DNA of 64,000 nt from Ypsolopha sequella (lineage: Eukaryota > Arthropoda > Insecta > Lepidoptera > Ypsolophidae), in the NCBI GenBank assembly GCA_934047225.1, contig OW203993.1, positions 29,278,069 to 29,342,068 on the forward strand, written 5' to 3'. The notes beneath the pieces are model-generated. The model saw nothing but the letters and a program-made list of their open reading frames with translations. It had not been told where the DNA came from and searched no databases. Of this stretch, positions 11,231 through 22,187 are shown piece by piece. Both the position numbers and the translations under genes were made by a program. Each line of letters opens with the position of its first letter. Position 1 is the first letter of the stretch.

Positions 11231-13450
11231 TCAGCTCGTACACCGTGTTTAATTTACGTCCCTTGCCGTCACATACTTAACACAGGGTACGCTGCACGTT
11301 TTTGGAGTTACCAGTGATTGTATTACAGTTTCCATTTGGGAGGTCCTTACATACAACCCAAAGGCTCACGCACTCCACTTTGATTTTCACCAGCTCTCAT
11401 ACTATAAGACTCGACTTAACTGAGTTAGGAGATAAGAATATGGATGAAAACCTGGATGACACATCACAATCGCCGTTACTTGAAAATGCAGGAACTAAAA
11501 AACTAACAAAAAATCCTAACCCAAGGTAGGTGAAAGCGAAATGGTACACACGGCCACGCGCTAAGGGTTACCTTGTTATATGATTATCACCCTTACGCCC
11601 GCCTGTTATAGTGTACCGTGACCTGTTGCGGACTGTACCGCGACGTGCCGGCTCAGGGTCTGTTAACTTGACTAATGATCTTGAGACTTACGAACCTGAC
11701 TTCGTCGGTTTTTCAAGGCTCGGGTTCACAAATAGCGAGTTTTTGATAAGTGATATTTTTTAACAAGTAGAGCAAGCAAGTTCATGAATGTGTTTTGTGA
11801 CAATTTACGGAACGCTGAAACGTGATAGCAAAAAGTTAAATGTAGTGGTAGAGCCCTTTTTCATTTTCACAACAGTTTCGTTTAGAAACAAAATGAAAGT
11901 TTCAGATACCATAATTTTAATAGCACCCTAAAATCCAATATCTAAGACTTAACTAAGCAACATAAATTGTGTTTCTAGTAATGGTTATTAAATTTTGTAC
12001 TATCTTGTAAGACTGATACTTTTCTCATAATTACAACTTTATTTGCATCAACAAATAAAACGAAAATTTTGTACTGTTACTATTTATCTTTGGTTTATCA
12101 GAGGTTTACCTTCCCAACACATCACCATACATTTTTGAGCTTTCTAAAAGCATTCCTTATGACAACTCTTTCATTGACAGAGATAGACTGGCTTCATATG
12201 CATCAGTATCAGGTGTATGACACCAAGCCAAGCCAAGGTCAAAGTGAATATCCAGTCACCTGTAAATACAACACATATTAGCGTAGTCAGTTTTGATTTC
12301 ATTCAAGGAATCAAATCTGCTTAAGATTGTAGACTGATGTTCTATATAAATTAATATTTTATTTTTTTTTTATTTTATATACGAGTATATCTTTATGCGG
12401 GGTAACTAGGTATGTTTAAATGGGGCAATTAGTGCATTCAGGAACCCAATTTTTTTAATAAAAGCTGTTAACAAACATTGATTTCTTTATCATATATGTA
12501 TGAGGATATATATATTTTTAATAAAATAGAAATAAACTTGACGTTGTAAACAAACGATCCACCTCAATAAGTACTATGATCGGGATAGTGTCTTCACTAT
12601 AGATGCAAGTATTTGTTGTTAATAGTATTCAATACATATTATTCATGCATGATACTTTAAATACTTTTGCACAAGCTAATTAAAAAGAACAAGTATATCA
12701 AATAAAAGATTGGTGTATTTTTAGTAGTTTAGTTTTTAAGTAAAATTGAGTCTTATTTAGTCATTCATTGTATTTGTAAATTAGTCGTTTATCTATGTAG
12801 TAGATGTGAAACAAAATGTGATAATACGTAATGTGTCACTCGGGAGCCCGCAGTTCAGGTTCATCTCTAGTGGGTCCGCTAATTAAGTTATATATTGTAT
12901 TTTCTTTTCTGGCAATAAATGATTTTTATATTATGGAGCCCTTTGTTGATATCATAAATTATCCTCAAGTTTCATTTAATTCTATAATCCTAATGGAACT
13001 TAAGAATGGTACTACTAGGAAGGTAAATTTACATACCCCTCTTTGTTTAGTGTCCTTGCTATTATTGTTAGAAAATTGATGAAGCTGGTTGTATTATCAT
13101 TTGCAGCAGGTGATTGAGGGCATTTGTTACAACAGTAGGAATTTATAGGGTAAAGCTGTTGATTGTTCCAACTGTTGTAAAAACCTGCAAAAGAGAAATA
13201 TTATTCAATAAAGTAAGTACCTACATTGTAGATACATATATATCCACTCTATTCTACACAAACCGGGGTACCTAGGTATTCTTTTAGCTCTGCAGTTTTT
13301 AGTAAAAAAATATGAAAAGCATATTTGCTGTGAATAATAATTAATGGGTGTCCTATGGAAATAAAGAAGCAAGTCCTGCGAAAAAAAAACATCTTAGCTG
13401 AGGCCATATTACTTGATGAATTCTACCTCATTAATAGCTATTGGGCAAAT
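11231..13450. other. Gene-free tract
   Basis: AT-rich sequence with short chance ORFs, none showing a recognisable motif or coding-like composition. Positions 11400-11530 give an acidic-looking 75-residue frame (DENLDDTSQSPLLENAG), but no family is recognised. T- and A-runs are frequent between 12340 and 12560. Confidence 0.35.
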
Positions 13451-13457
13451 TATTTAC

Positions 13458-13708
13458 CTTGGTAGGCTTCTAGTCCTTAGATCCTTGGAAACATTGAGAA
13501 ATATTGTAGCCACAAACATCCTTTCAAACATCGCTCGTCTTTGAGCCCGCTGCGCCCGCGCCGTCGCCGGCGGAGCCAACACGATTTGTTCAGGTTGGGT
13601 GTGAACTTGAGGTAGAACTATTTGGGCGAATTCTTGAGTATCTTCGGAAACAGTTATAGAGACCGCACTAACGATGTCCTCTGCTAATGTAGGAGCTGTT
13701 TCTCGCAT
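13458..13708 (-). CDS. Possible isolated exon, product unknown
   Basis: An 84-residue minus-strand frame starts at an ATG at 13708 and runs to a potential AAG|GTAAAT donor, whose last exon base would be 13458. The protein has an acidic Thr/Ser/Gln-rich first half, then APPATARAQRAQRRAMFER and a hydrophobic segment. Its base composition is clearly GC-richer than its flanks, which is what suggests coding. I do not recognise the family. No partner exon, TATA box or polyadenylation site can be assigned. It could equally be a fragment of a transposon protein. Confidence 0.22.
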
Positions 13709-13902
13709 AAATCATATATAATGAGTCTTAGCTGTGTTATCTATTTCGTTATAATGGACACTCACCCTAATTTTAGTGATATGATTTCTATCTCTTTCCT
13801 AATGTGAGGGATCTCATCTATTCATTATCCTGGTTCGTCTACTACTGGTCCTAGGCCTCCCCAACATTTCGCCATTCTTGGTGGTCGTCCTGGAAGTGAT
13901 GC

Positions 13903-14095
13903 TCATACTCACTCACGCTGGGCAGGTGGGTTGGTGAGCGCGGTGGCTAAACCCTTGCACCCGTGACGCCGCGCCGCTGCCCGTCACCAGTATGTTTTAC
14001 ACACTGTCAATCGGTCCCAGGAATGGTGGGCCTCCTGATTTGTGCCTGTTTGAGAGCTGCCCTCTTAATCTCCCCTGAATAACTTCAGAGGATTT
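13903..14095 (-). repeat. Dispersed ~190-bp repeat, inverted copy at 22188-22378
   Basis: The reverse complement contains CAGCTCTCAAACAGGCACAA, CTGGTGACGGGCAG, AAGGGTTTAGCCACCGCGCT and ACCTGCCCAGCGT, in the same order as plus-strand 22188-22378. GC content is higher than the surroundings. Its family is not identified; it is probably a retroelement UTR. Confidence 0.75.
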
Positions 14096-14727
14096 GCGAG
14101 TTAAATGGTGGTACCTTCAGGGATCTATTGCAGAAACTCTGTATACTTTACTCCACATACAAAAATAAAAACAAAAATGGGTTGACAGATATAATGAAAG
14201 GTCAAAATTCAATATCCGTTACTGAAAAACCTCTAATATTCATTTTGATTCTGCCTTTTTAGGGTAATTATATTTACAGAAGCGAAAAAAGGGTATAATT
14301 TAAAACGTTAAGTATAATTTTTTATAGCATCGGGTAGCTTTTAGTTATTCAAATCGCCCACTTAACCCGGTGCCATTGGGTGAAAATAATTACGTGGACA
14401 AAGACGCTGGGTCCCACTCAGTGACCCGAATTTTGAAGTGGATACTTCTTTATGCTCTTTAGGAGCGCCTGTTCAGGACTTGTACGTCACTTTCGGTAAG
14501 AATTTTTTTATCGAAAGATAACTCGAATTCAGCATTATAGATTGATTACTACGTTTTTAATAGATCATTATTTGTTATAACTTTATAATTGATAAGTTGA
14601 TCGGTAGAATTAAACTTTTGAAATGACCTACTAAGCGAATGCGCTGCCATATTATTGTGATAATATCTAAATGGCCGCCATTGATTTTTAACTCTGTGAT
14701 TGATTAAAGAGGCTACTTAAGAAAAAT
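14096..14727. other. Gene-free tract with degraded repeat sequence
   Basis: No gene is seen. GCTGGGTC and GTGACCCGAATTTTG occur around 14408-14437, and a related GGGTCTCAGAGACCCAGC palindrome occurs at 21879-21896, suggesting a further dispersed family. Confidence 0.3.
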
Positions 14728-14812
14728 CCATCCATCATCCATCAGCCCGTATTCGTCGACTGCTGGAAATATAACGCCACTCTTGGCGGTCCTCAGTCAT
14801 CCTCCACTTAAA
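14728..14812 (-). pseudogene. RTE-type LINE 3' end fragment
   Basis: On the minus strand, GAGGATGACTGAGGACCGCC encodes RMTEDRQEW. This resembles the extreme C-terminus of RTE ORF2 (compare MTQDRQQW at 63439-63570). It is followed by the stop region and a (GATGGATG)n tail. Only the last ~85 bp remain. Confidence 0.6.
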
Positions 14813-15186
14813 TAATTTACTATTTTATCCTGCTACTTTTTTATAACAAAAACATTATAGCATATATAAATTAAACATTAAGGGGCTTCACAATCAAAAC
14901 TGCTTTTACAGACGTTTTTAAATTGGTTTAAACTTTCTGTATGAATATTACAAAACTTTGAAAAAAATATATCACACATATTGACCCATGTCCCGTAATT
15001 GTGATGTTTTAAAATCTTAAAAGCTTTAACCTACAACGAGAAAATAAATACCTTTAATAACCTTTCAAATGCTTTAAAAAACTGATAAATAGTTTAAACT
15101 TTTTAAATTCAAAAGAGACAAGGTTAAAACTTATACACACACACGAGCAATACAAAAATCTAACACAATGATGTTTAAAACTTTTA
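14813..15186. other. Gene-free AT-rich tract
   Basis: No gene or clear repeat; contains several internal TTTAAAC/GTTTAAA-like words. Confidence 0.3.
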
Positions 15187-15837
15187 AATATACAAATACA
15201 AATACAAATTTTATTTATTCTGATATGTTAGTATGTACAGGAAACTAATCTAATGTTAACTTAAAAAAAAAACAACAAACAATTAAATTTTGCACAACTA
15301 ACATAGTACACGTTATTGAATATAATATGCGTGCTCCCATACCAGAATCCTCCGTTTCATGGGATGCACAAGTGTTTTTTGCCAGAAGGCGCCCGCCCGT
15401 GCTTACATAGATTAAATATATTTTTACTTAAATCTAAATCTTAAGTGTGATCCAAAATAAATGTAAAATAATATAGGTATTATAAATAATATATATTTTG
15501 AATATCAAATATAATATATGTTATAATAAATAAAATATTTAGTTACATATAAATTATATAAAATATGTACAAAATATGTACTAGTTTCAATATAAATAAA
15601 ACATAAAATACCAAGAATGAAAAAAATAAATAAAAATAAAATAATAATAATAATAATAAAATAAAAAATAAAAAACGAACTGATAAAATGTATGTATGAT
15701 ACTTAAAAAAAACACAGGTGAAGCCTATAGCGTAAGTAATACTTATTAATAATATACGAATAACAAAAGACAAAAAAAATATATATATTAATAATAATAA
15801 AAAAAAAAAAATTTTTTTTTTTTTTTTTATGTTTTAA

Positions 15838-18800
15838 TTATTCAATGACATCCAAAAGACTTTCTACATTGTCATATGATTTGGCTAGAAGCCAAGAACT
15901 CAGCTCTCTTTTTAGCTGGAGTTTTAACTTTGTGTTATCTGCCAAATTAATTTCCTTATTGATTTGATTGTGAATAAAGGGATATAAAAAAGTTTTGAAA
16001 CGCTGTGCAAATTTACTACTCATTCTAGGAACGTGAAGTTTTCCCTCCAGCCTTACTGACCTGTTTTTTATTTGCGTGCTAATACTCGGTGCGTTTATTT
16101 CTAAGGCTGTGCTAGATTTTAAAAGAATGTGTGATATAAATAATCTTCGTACACTTAATATGGCACTTTCTTTGTGTAGAAGGTCTGTGTTATAACGAAA
16201 TGGTTTGCTAAGCATTACTTTGATAACCATTCGTTGAGCTCGCTCTATTTCTAATAAGTGCGTCTTTGCTGCGCCACCCCAAGAGCTAATACAGTAGGAA
16301 AGCAAACTTTGGCACATTGCAAAATAGACACTATATATTAGCTTTGTGTTTAAAATGTTCCTAACTGACCTAAAAAAGAATGATAATTTTCGTACGCGAC
16401 CTGATAGGGTTTTTATGTGAGCTTGCCAGTTAAGTCTATCATCTACAATGACGCCAAGATACCGAATGTTAGTTGCACGCTCAATTATATCGCATTGGCA
16501 ATGTGAGCTGTATGAATGCGAATGGTTATTGCAAGTGTGTAGCTTTAAATGAAAATCATACTCAGCTTCCGTGTGATTTGTTTTACTGAAACATAAATAT
16601 TTTGTTTTACTTATGTTGAGCGTGAGGAGGTTCACGTCAAGCCATTCCTTCACAATTGCAACACCTTTATTAGCCTTTTTGAATGCAAGATCCCAAGACG
16701 GAGCTGAAAAAACAAGGGCAGTGTCGTCAGCAAAAGACACGATTCTTGCATCGACGGTATTGAGGTCTGTCAAGTTATTAATATATATTAAAAATAAAAC
16801 CGGGCCAAGCACGCTGCCCTGTGGAACACCGTAGGTTACTGGCATACTCTCGCTAATTGTGTCATCAATGGTTACCCTCTGAAGACGGTTTTCCAGATAA
16901 GTACGGAACCACTGCATCGGTAGGTCTCTTATGCCAAGGCTTTCCAGCTTTCTAAGAAGAATTGGAATAGATACTGTATCAAAAGCCTTGGCCAGATCCA
17001 AAAAAACACCAATGCAGCGTTTTCCGTCATCTAACTCATCAACAAGAAAGGTAACCAGATCATCCAGAGCATGACTTGTGGATAGTTTGTGTCTGAAACC
17101 GAACTGACGATCAGACAAAAGATTATACTTTTCCAAATAACTAACTAAACGGCCTTTAACTAATTTTTCTAGCACTTTAGAAATAGTAGGTAGCAAAGCA
17201 ATCGGTCGATAGTTTTTTACATTCTTGGTTGAACCTCCTTTATGGAGAGGAATTATTGTAGCTAATTTGAGTGAGTCTGGAAATAAGCCGTTTATAAAAC
17301 TTAAATTGAATATGTGTGCTAGAGGCTCTACGACAAGGTACCCTATTTTCTTCAAAATTTCATTACTTATTTGGTCCCAACCTGCGGTATTAGAATATTT
17401 TAGTCCCTTGATTGCTCCAAGAACTTCCTTAGCATCAACAGGTAGAAAAAAAAAAGAGCTTGAATGTTTTACAGATGGGATTTTTTTATCACTTAATTCA
17501 TCTTCAGTCTTACCAAGACGTTGAAGAGTCGATTGTGCAAGTTCTTTTCCGATATTGCAGAAATATGTGTTTACTTTATTAACTGATTCAAAGTTGCTAT
17601 TTTTTGCATCAAGAAGAGACACTGCAGTTTTTTTAGGCCCTTGCTCTATATCTGCTGCTTCTTTTATGATTTTCCAGGTTTTTCTAGAATCTAATTTATT
17701 TGTTTCAATTTTTTTGCCAAAATATAGATCACGTGCAGTTTTAGTTGCAATTTTGCAAATGTTTCTATATGATTTATAAGTTTTTTGTAAAGCCTGATCG
17801 TTTGGAAAAAGTCTAGCTACCTTATGAAGTGAGTCCCTTTTGATTATACATTTTACTAGAGACTCAGTGATCCATGGCTTTACAGAGCGGAGTTTATGTG
17901 AACGAACAATAGTTTTAGTGTGTATTGCAATTAACGATTGTAGCTTTGTAATAAACTGGTAGGTAGCAATATTTACGTTTGTTTCTTTCATTGTATCCGT
18001 CCACTCTGTAGAGCTAAGAGTTTCCGTTAAAGCTTGGAAATCAATTTTTGTTGTAGTAGCATTGCAGCGATGTTTTTTTGGTGGATTCAAATGAATATTA
18101 TTTATAATCAACGAATGATCAGTTGTGTCTGTTCTGATGGTAAAGCTTTTAATTTTATTTTTATTCTTTGGTCTGGCGATAAAATGATCAAGACAGTTTC
18201 CCAATCTGGTTGGATTTCGCGAAGTTGGACATAGTCCGTACGTTGTAAGAATATTTTCATAATCTATAGCATTGGTGTCACTGTCGCTATCAATAGCAAT
18301 ATTTATATTAATGTCTCCAGTTACAAATAAATTTTTGTATGACTTATTGAGTTTTCCTAATTCATTATTTAAAGCGTCTAAAAAGTCGGTAGCATTTTTA
18401 AGAGAAGGAGAACGGTAAATACATAGTATTGCAATATTGTTATTGATTTTAACTAATATTGAATTTGAATCAATAATTGGTACTTCCTGCACATCAACAT
18501 TAAGGCTTTGTTTGCAGTATACTGCTACACCATCACTCTTGAACTTATGTATTGATGAGGTATGTAGATTATAGCCTGGAATTGTTCTTGGACTATAACA
18601 TTTAGTATGAAGCCAGCACTCTACTAGAACGACTACATCGTAGTCTATATCTAACCTATGAAGCATTATCAAAAAATCGTCAAAATTTTCATGGATGCTA
18701 CGAATATTAAAAGTAATTATATTAAAACAGTTTTTATCAATTAAGGGTTTGCAATCTTCAAGACAATCTACTGTATATGTGCTAAATATCTCGGAGTTAT

Positions 18801-18840
18801 CAATTTCGGAACAAAATTCTTGCTGATTTAATTCAATCAT
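15838..18840 (-). CDS. LINE ORF2 protein: AP-like endonuclease and reverse transcriptase, 1000 aa, open
   Basis: The protein nicks target DNA and reverse-transcribes element RNA from the nick. The N-terminal endonuclease shows N45 (FNIRS), E74 (VECWL), D176 and N178 (VTGDININ) and D241-H242 (TDHSLI), the catalytic set of LINE AP-endonucleases. The reverse transcriptase shows NYRPIALLPTISKVLEKL, GVFLDLAKAFDTVS, YGVPQGSVLGPVLFLIYIN and the metal-binding FADD at residues 703-706. The C-terminal region includes AERAQRMV-type helices and a LFISHILLKSS segment typical of CR1/Jockey proteins. Start is a true ATG at 18840. Length is normal for the family. Shadow frames on the opposite strand should be ignored. 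Confidence 0.92.
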   Translation of the reverse strand: MIELNQQEFCSEIDNSEIFSTYTVDCLEDCKPLIDKNCFNIITFNIRSIHENFDDFLIMLHRLDIDYDVVVLVECWLHTKCYSPRTIPGYNLHTSSIHKFKSDGVAVYCKQSLNVDVQEVPIIDSNSILVKINNNIAILCIYRSPSLKNATDFLDALNNELGKLNKSYKNLFVTGDININIAIDSDSDTNAIDYENILTTYGLCPTSRNPTRLGNCLDHFIARPKNKNKIKSFTIRTDTTDHSLIINNIHLNPPKKHRCNATTTKIDFQALTETLSSTEWTDTMKETNVNIATYQFITKLQSLIAIHTKTIVRSHKLRSVKPWITESLVKCIIKRDSLHKVARLFPNDQALQKTYKSYRNICKIATKTARDLYFGKKIETNKLDSRKTWKIIKEAADIEQGPKKTAVSLLDAKNSNFESVNKVNTYFCNIGKELAQSTLQRLGKTEDELSDKKIPSVKHSSSFFFLPVDAKEVLGAIKGLKYSNTAGWDQISNEILKKIGYLVVEPLAHIFNLSFINGLFPDSLKLATIIPLHKGGSTKNVKNYRPIALLPTISKVLEKLVKGRLVSYLEKYNLLSDRQFGFRHKLSTSHALDDLVTFLVDELDDGKRCIGVFLDLAKAFDTVSIPILLRKLESLGIRDLPMQWFRTYLENRLQRVTIDDTISESMPVTYGVPQGSVLGPVLFLIYINNLTDLNTVDARIVSFADDTALVFSAPSWDLAFKKANKGVAIVKEWLDVNLLTLNISKTKYLCFSKTNHTEAEYDFHLKLHTCNNHSHSYSSHCQCDIIERATNIRYLGVIVDDRLNWQAHIKTLSGRVRKLSFFFRSVRNILNTKLIYSVYFAMCQSLLSYCISSWGGAAKTHLLEIERAQRMVIKVMLSKPFRYNTDLLHKESAILSVRRLFISHILLKSSTALEINAPSISTQIKNRSVRLEGKLHVPRMSSKFAQRFKTFLYPFIHNQINKEINLADNTKLKLQLKRELSSWLLAKSYDNVESLLDVIE

Positions 18841-19247
18841 CGTAGTAATTTAAAATAGGAAGTTTTTTTTTTTTAGAATCATATTCAGAGATATAATTTA
18901 GACTTATTTTAATTGATTGTCCTGACTTATATGTACAAACATGGATATAAATATATATTGACATGTAAATATTGAAATATGTAAATTGTATTAAGATATA
19001 TAAAACATCTATTGACGCTGTTGTTATAGTATATAAAGACTTGAAATATTCTATATAAATACATATACATAAGTAATACGCAGCTCGGCAAAGGCAATAG
19101 CAGTGACATACATTGTTACTTATGAAAAGCAGAAGTGTATACAAATTATTATTACTAGGCAAAGTCATTACTTTGTTCTGTAAAATAGCGTTGATATAAA
19201 AATAAAAATAAAGCAGCCATAGAAGAATATTAATTAAAACAAAAAAC

Positions 19248-20135
19248 TTATTTAATAATTGTGGCTGATACGCCTTTGCCAAAAACACGAGCAAGGTCCG
19301 GTTCACTGTTAATTCGCTCAACCTTTGAATTTTCGTTTCTTCGTACGTAGATCTGACCATCACGGGTCCAGCAAAATTTGAAATCATTTTCTTTTTTCAG
19401 TGTGCGAGCTGCCGTAAAGAGTTGCCTCTTTTTTTTAGTGAGGCGCTCATTGAGATATACATCGATTGGCTTTCCCGCTATTTCCAGATCTTGGGTAGTT
19501 AAACCTCGTCGAATTCGAGCAGCTTTGAGGATGTCGTTTTTCAGAGTACGACGCGTAAGACCTATTACTGTAAGCCGGGGCTTCTGAGCATCCTTCTTGT
19601 AGGGTCCTACTCTTTTACTATAGTCGATATCTCTGTCATCCAATGCGAAGCCCAGTTTCAACGCTGCAGTTTTGAATGTGTGAATTAGGTTTTCTGCTTT
19701 GCTTTCTGGTATTCCAGATATTTCTATTTCTTTCACAATAGAAGAAAGATTTCGGACTTCAAGGTCATCCTCGAGTAGCGTCATATTTAATTTAAGACAT
19801 TCAATCTCCTCTTCTCTGGTAACCAATTTAGAGCGCAAATTTTGGTTTTCCTCTATTAACCTGTGAGTGTTACTTTCTATGTCGGTCAACCTTATTTCAA
19901 AAAATGACAGTTTGTCTTCCCACTTATCCAACCGATCCGTTATACTCTTAAGACAGTCCTTCCACTCCTCCCTCTGTGTGGAAAACATTTTATCAAAGTA
20001 AGCAGTGAAAGCTTGGGTGTCCAGATTAACCATGGACGATGGAAAGTCCTGCGACTGACCGCTTAGTGGTATATGAGCTGGGCTGCTTGAAAGCTGATTA
20101 GGCTCATTTTTCTTTGGCTTACATTCCGGACACAT
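19248..20135 (-). CDS. LINE ORF1 protein with coiled coil and FP-like C-terminal domain, 295 aa
   Basis: The frame is open from a GTG at 20144, but the first ATG is at 20135 (MCPECKPKK), which I take as the start. A CPEC pair at the N-terminus suggests a reduced or lost PHD finger compared with the ORF1 at 5808-6869. Residues ~65-135 (FEIRLTDIES, LRSKLVTREEEIECLKL) form a coiled coil. The C-terminal part (LKLGFALDDRDIDYSKRVG, FCWTRDGQIYVRRNENSK) corresponds to the FP-like domain of the other ORF1. It likely coats the element RNA. Uninterrupted. Confidence 0.85.
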   Translation of the reverse strand: MCPECKPKKNEPNQLSSSPAHIPLSGQSQDFPSSMVNLDTQAFTAYFDKMFSTQREEWKDCLKSITDRLDKWEDKLSFFEIRLTDIESNTHRLIEENQNLRSKLVTREEEIECLKLNMTLLEDDLEVRNLSSIVKEIEISGIPESKAENLIHTFKTAALKLGFALDDRDIDYSKRVGPYKKDAQKPRLTVIGLTRRTLKNDILKAARIRRGLTTQDLEIAGKPIDVYLNERLTKKKRQLFTAARTLKKENDFKFCWTRDGQIYVRRNENSKVERINSEPDLARVFGKGVSATIIK

Positions 20136-20145
20136 CCTTAACACA

Positions 20146-20312
20146 TGTGAAAAGCATTATTTTCTCTATTTTGCGCTACCCGACGACACAGCGATCGTCG
20201 TAACAGCTACTTTGCAATGCACTCTGACATGAACGTTATTTCTATTACGTTATTGTCGATATTTGTACAGACCTATTTCGAGCTGCTAATTTAACTTACT
20301 GAAGCCCCTTAA
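20146..20312 (-). repeat. LINE-2 5' flank block, also found alone at 29935-30110 and 59390-59530
   Basis: Minus-strand landmarks GTACAAATATCGAC, AAATAACGTTCATGTCAG and GCGCAAAATAG occur in the same order at the other two loci. The homology stops at about the CACATG just upstream of ORF1. It may be the LINE-2 5' UTR/promoter or an independent repeat in which LINE-2 landed. Confidence 0.65.
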
Positions 20313-20402
20313 GTTACATTTGTTAGGATTGTACTTCTTGCGACAGTGTCATACTTGCCGATTTTAACTTTCGCACGTGCTGTCTCCCTGAGAACATACC
20401 TA

Positions 20403-20576
20403 CAGATGTTATATACTACGAAGTCTACTTGTCTATGGTTGTAGTAGTGTCGTGTACAGATACGCGTGTTTTGTGTGTGTTGCGCGTTTTTTACGAGGTT
20501 ACGCACACTAGAAAAAGTGCGTGTGCATGCATTACTACAACCATAGGTAAGTAAACTTCGTAGGATATAACATCTG
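20403..20576. mobile_element. 174-bp MITE with ~44-bp TIRs and TA flanks
   Basis: Terminal inverted repeats start CAGATGTTATAT on each side (left 20403-20446, right 20533-20576), with three mismatches over the arm. The element is bracketed by TA, the target duplication of Tc1/mariner-type transposons. The interior is a GT-rich stretch without coding capacity. Confidence 0.8.
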
Positions 20577-20603
20577 TACATAAGGCTTAGCTTAGACATT
20601 TAG

Positions 20604-21108
20604 CCCTTAAATGCATCCTGTTGCCAAATGGCAACATATACATTTTTTTTAATTTTTCTTGTGTAACTGTTTTTTTGTTACGTATATTTTTCTTCCTGCA
20701 AGACTATTGTATGAAAAATAATTACGGAATAAAATAAAAAAATGTAAAATTTAGTTTTATTTGCTTTTTTAAAATGTATACAAATATAATTTTGCAGTTG
20801 TAAAAAAAATGGTCCCAATCTGGAAATAAGAGGTCGCGAAAAAAAACATGAAAACTTCATGCTTTTGTTTTATTAAATAGGATTTTTGTAAACTGGTGTC
20901 AAATGACTGTACTAACTGATAAAAACAAAAATGAAAAAATTAACAATTTTTTATACTAATTTGAAAAAAAAATGTCTTTTTGATTTTATACCATTTTACC
21001 CCTTAAAAACGAAAAAAAAAATTTTTTTTATTTTTCCCATAATTCTGGACAAGTTCTCTATCATTTATCCCACTTTCATTTAAAAAGAAAAAATCATGCA
21101 TTTAAGGG
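20604..21108. mobile_element. 505-bp piggyBac-like MITE with CCCTTAAATGCAT TIRs and TTAG flanks
   Basis: The left end CCCTTAAATGCAT and right end ATGCATTTAAGGG form perfect 13-bp TIRs, with TTAG immediately outside both ends (20600-20603 and 21109-21112). CCC termini and a TTAA-like four-base target are piggyBac features. A GTTGCCAAATGGCAAC palindrome sits just inside the left end. There is no transposase ORF; the interior is A/T-run rich. Confidence 0.75.
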
Positions 21109-21112
21109 TTAG

Positions 21113-22187
21113 ACAAGGAGTTCATCAGCGGTGCGGTAGGAGGGGGGGGGGAGGTAATGTATATCCAGCTACTGGAACGTTCAAAAGCAGGGTGCACGTA
21201 AAATATATCTACCTATATATGTATATAATATACCTATACTTCTATGTACTAATAATAAAGTACTAAAAGTCAAATATTTTTGGGAAATTGGTTAATAATT
21301 AGTGTAATGGTACTGAGGCGAAAACTGAAATTTTTAGAATTTCTGTCTGTCTGTTTGTTCCGGTTTAACTCAAGAACCACAAAATTTTGGATGTTTTTTT
21401 TTTTTTGTTATCATCGTAGTAACCCTGGTCACTAAGGTGCTGGTTAAAATGGGTGTTAATAAAATAACCGCCAAGCCTGAAAATTTCCACGCGGGCCAAT
21501 CAGCGGGCAAAAACTACTATCATATATGTCGCAGACCCAACTAACCTCATTTATCGAGCCAAACGCCAAGTAGTTTACTTGGGGTGAGGTCGATACAGCG
21601 ATGATAGTTTTTGGTAGTCTGACGTTTTGGTTTGTCGGTGAAGTCTGTCTGCCATGACAGGATTCTGTTGGAAAACGCGGAGACGAACGGTCATTATCCC
21701 CTCTATAATTTGTGCGGTCATTGCTTTGAGGGTGCGTCGCTGTATCGAACTTACCGCGTTTCTTGACCAAGTAATCCGAATCTATCCGTCTGATCGTTAT
21801 CGCCATGTCTGACACACCTGACAACTAACCCTCCTTCCCGTCCCCGTCATATATATATATCTGTTTGAAATGACCTCGGGTCTCAGAGACCCAGCACTTT
21901 CTTGGACCACTTGTAGCTGGGTTAACGGTTGACAATTTTCAAGGCCTCGTAAAATAAAATTATAATGAAAGGGTATAAAATACCCGGAATACTCGGTAAT
22001 CCGCTCAAGTTTAGCTGCATTAAATCTTTAACACCGGTAGAGTTAAATTAATGAGGGTCTGAAATCCCTACGTAAGCCACCATCTTAGCACTTTAATTTA
22101 AATTAAGTCATTTATTAAGTGTAGGTGGTAGAGCTGATGCCGAGCTCGACTGTGGAGGTATCACTATATTACTCGCCATTCCCCCCG
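21113..22187. other. Gene-free tract with degraded repeats
   Basis: A 122-residue minus-strand frame (21456-21824) has no recognisable domain and sits in a sequence with repeat-like palindromes (GGGTCTCAGAGACCC at 21879-21893). I do not call it a gene. A G-run (9-10 G) lies at about 21142-21151. Confidence 0.35.

Larger units (their letters stand above)
15187..20145 (-). mobile_element. LINE-2 of this window: CR1/Jockey-group retrotransposon with two open reading frames
   Basis: In minus orientation the element has ORF1 (20135-19248), a 407-bp AT-rich inter-ORF gap, ORF2 (18840-15838) and a ~650-bp 3' UTR. The UTR ends with a GAATAAATAAA signal and a (TTTGTA)3-type tail near 15190-15210. A poly(A)/poly(T) stretch at 15801-15829 lies inside the UTR. 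Both ORFs lack stops and frameshifts and catalytic residues are conserved, so the copy is young. The 5' boundary is uncertain: the ~165 bp upstream of ORF1 also occur alone elsewhere. Confidence 0.85.

Noticed and set aside
18833..19387. 184-residue minus-strand frame overlapping the LINE-2 ORF1 end
   Set aside because: It overlaps ORF1 in another frame, then runs through the AT-rich inter-ORF gap; no domain, composition of a chance ORF.
20136..20144. GTG start giving a 298-residue LINE-2 ORF1
   Set aside because: The first ATG in frame is at 20135; a non-ATG start is unnecessary.
21456..21824. 122-residue minus-strand frame
   Set aside because: No domain, repeat-like surroundings with palindromes, no supporting signals.
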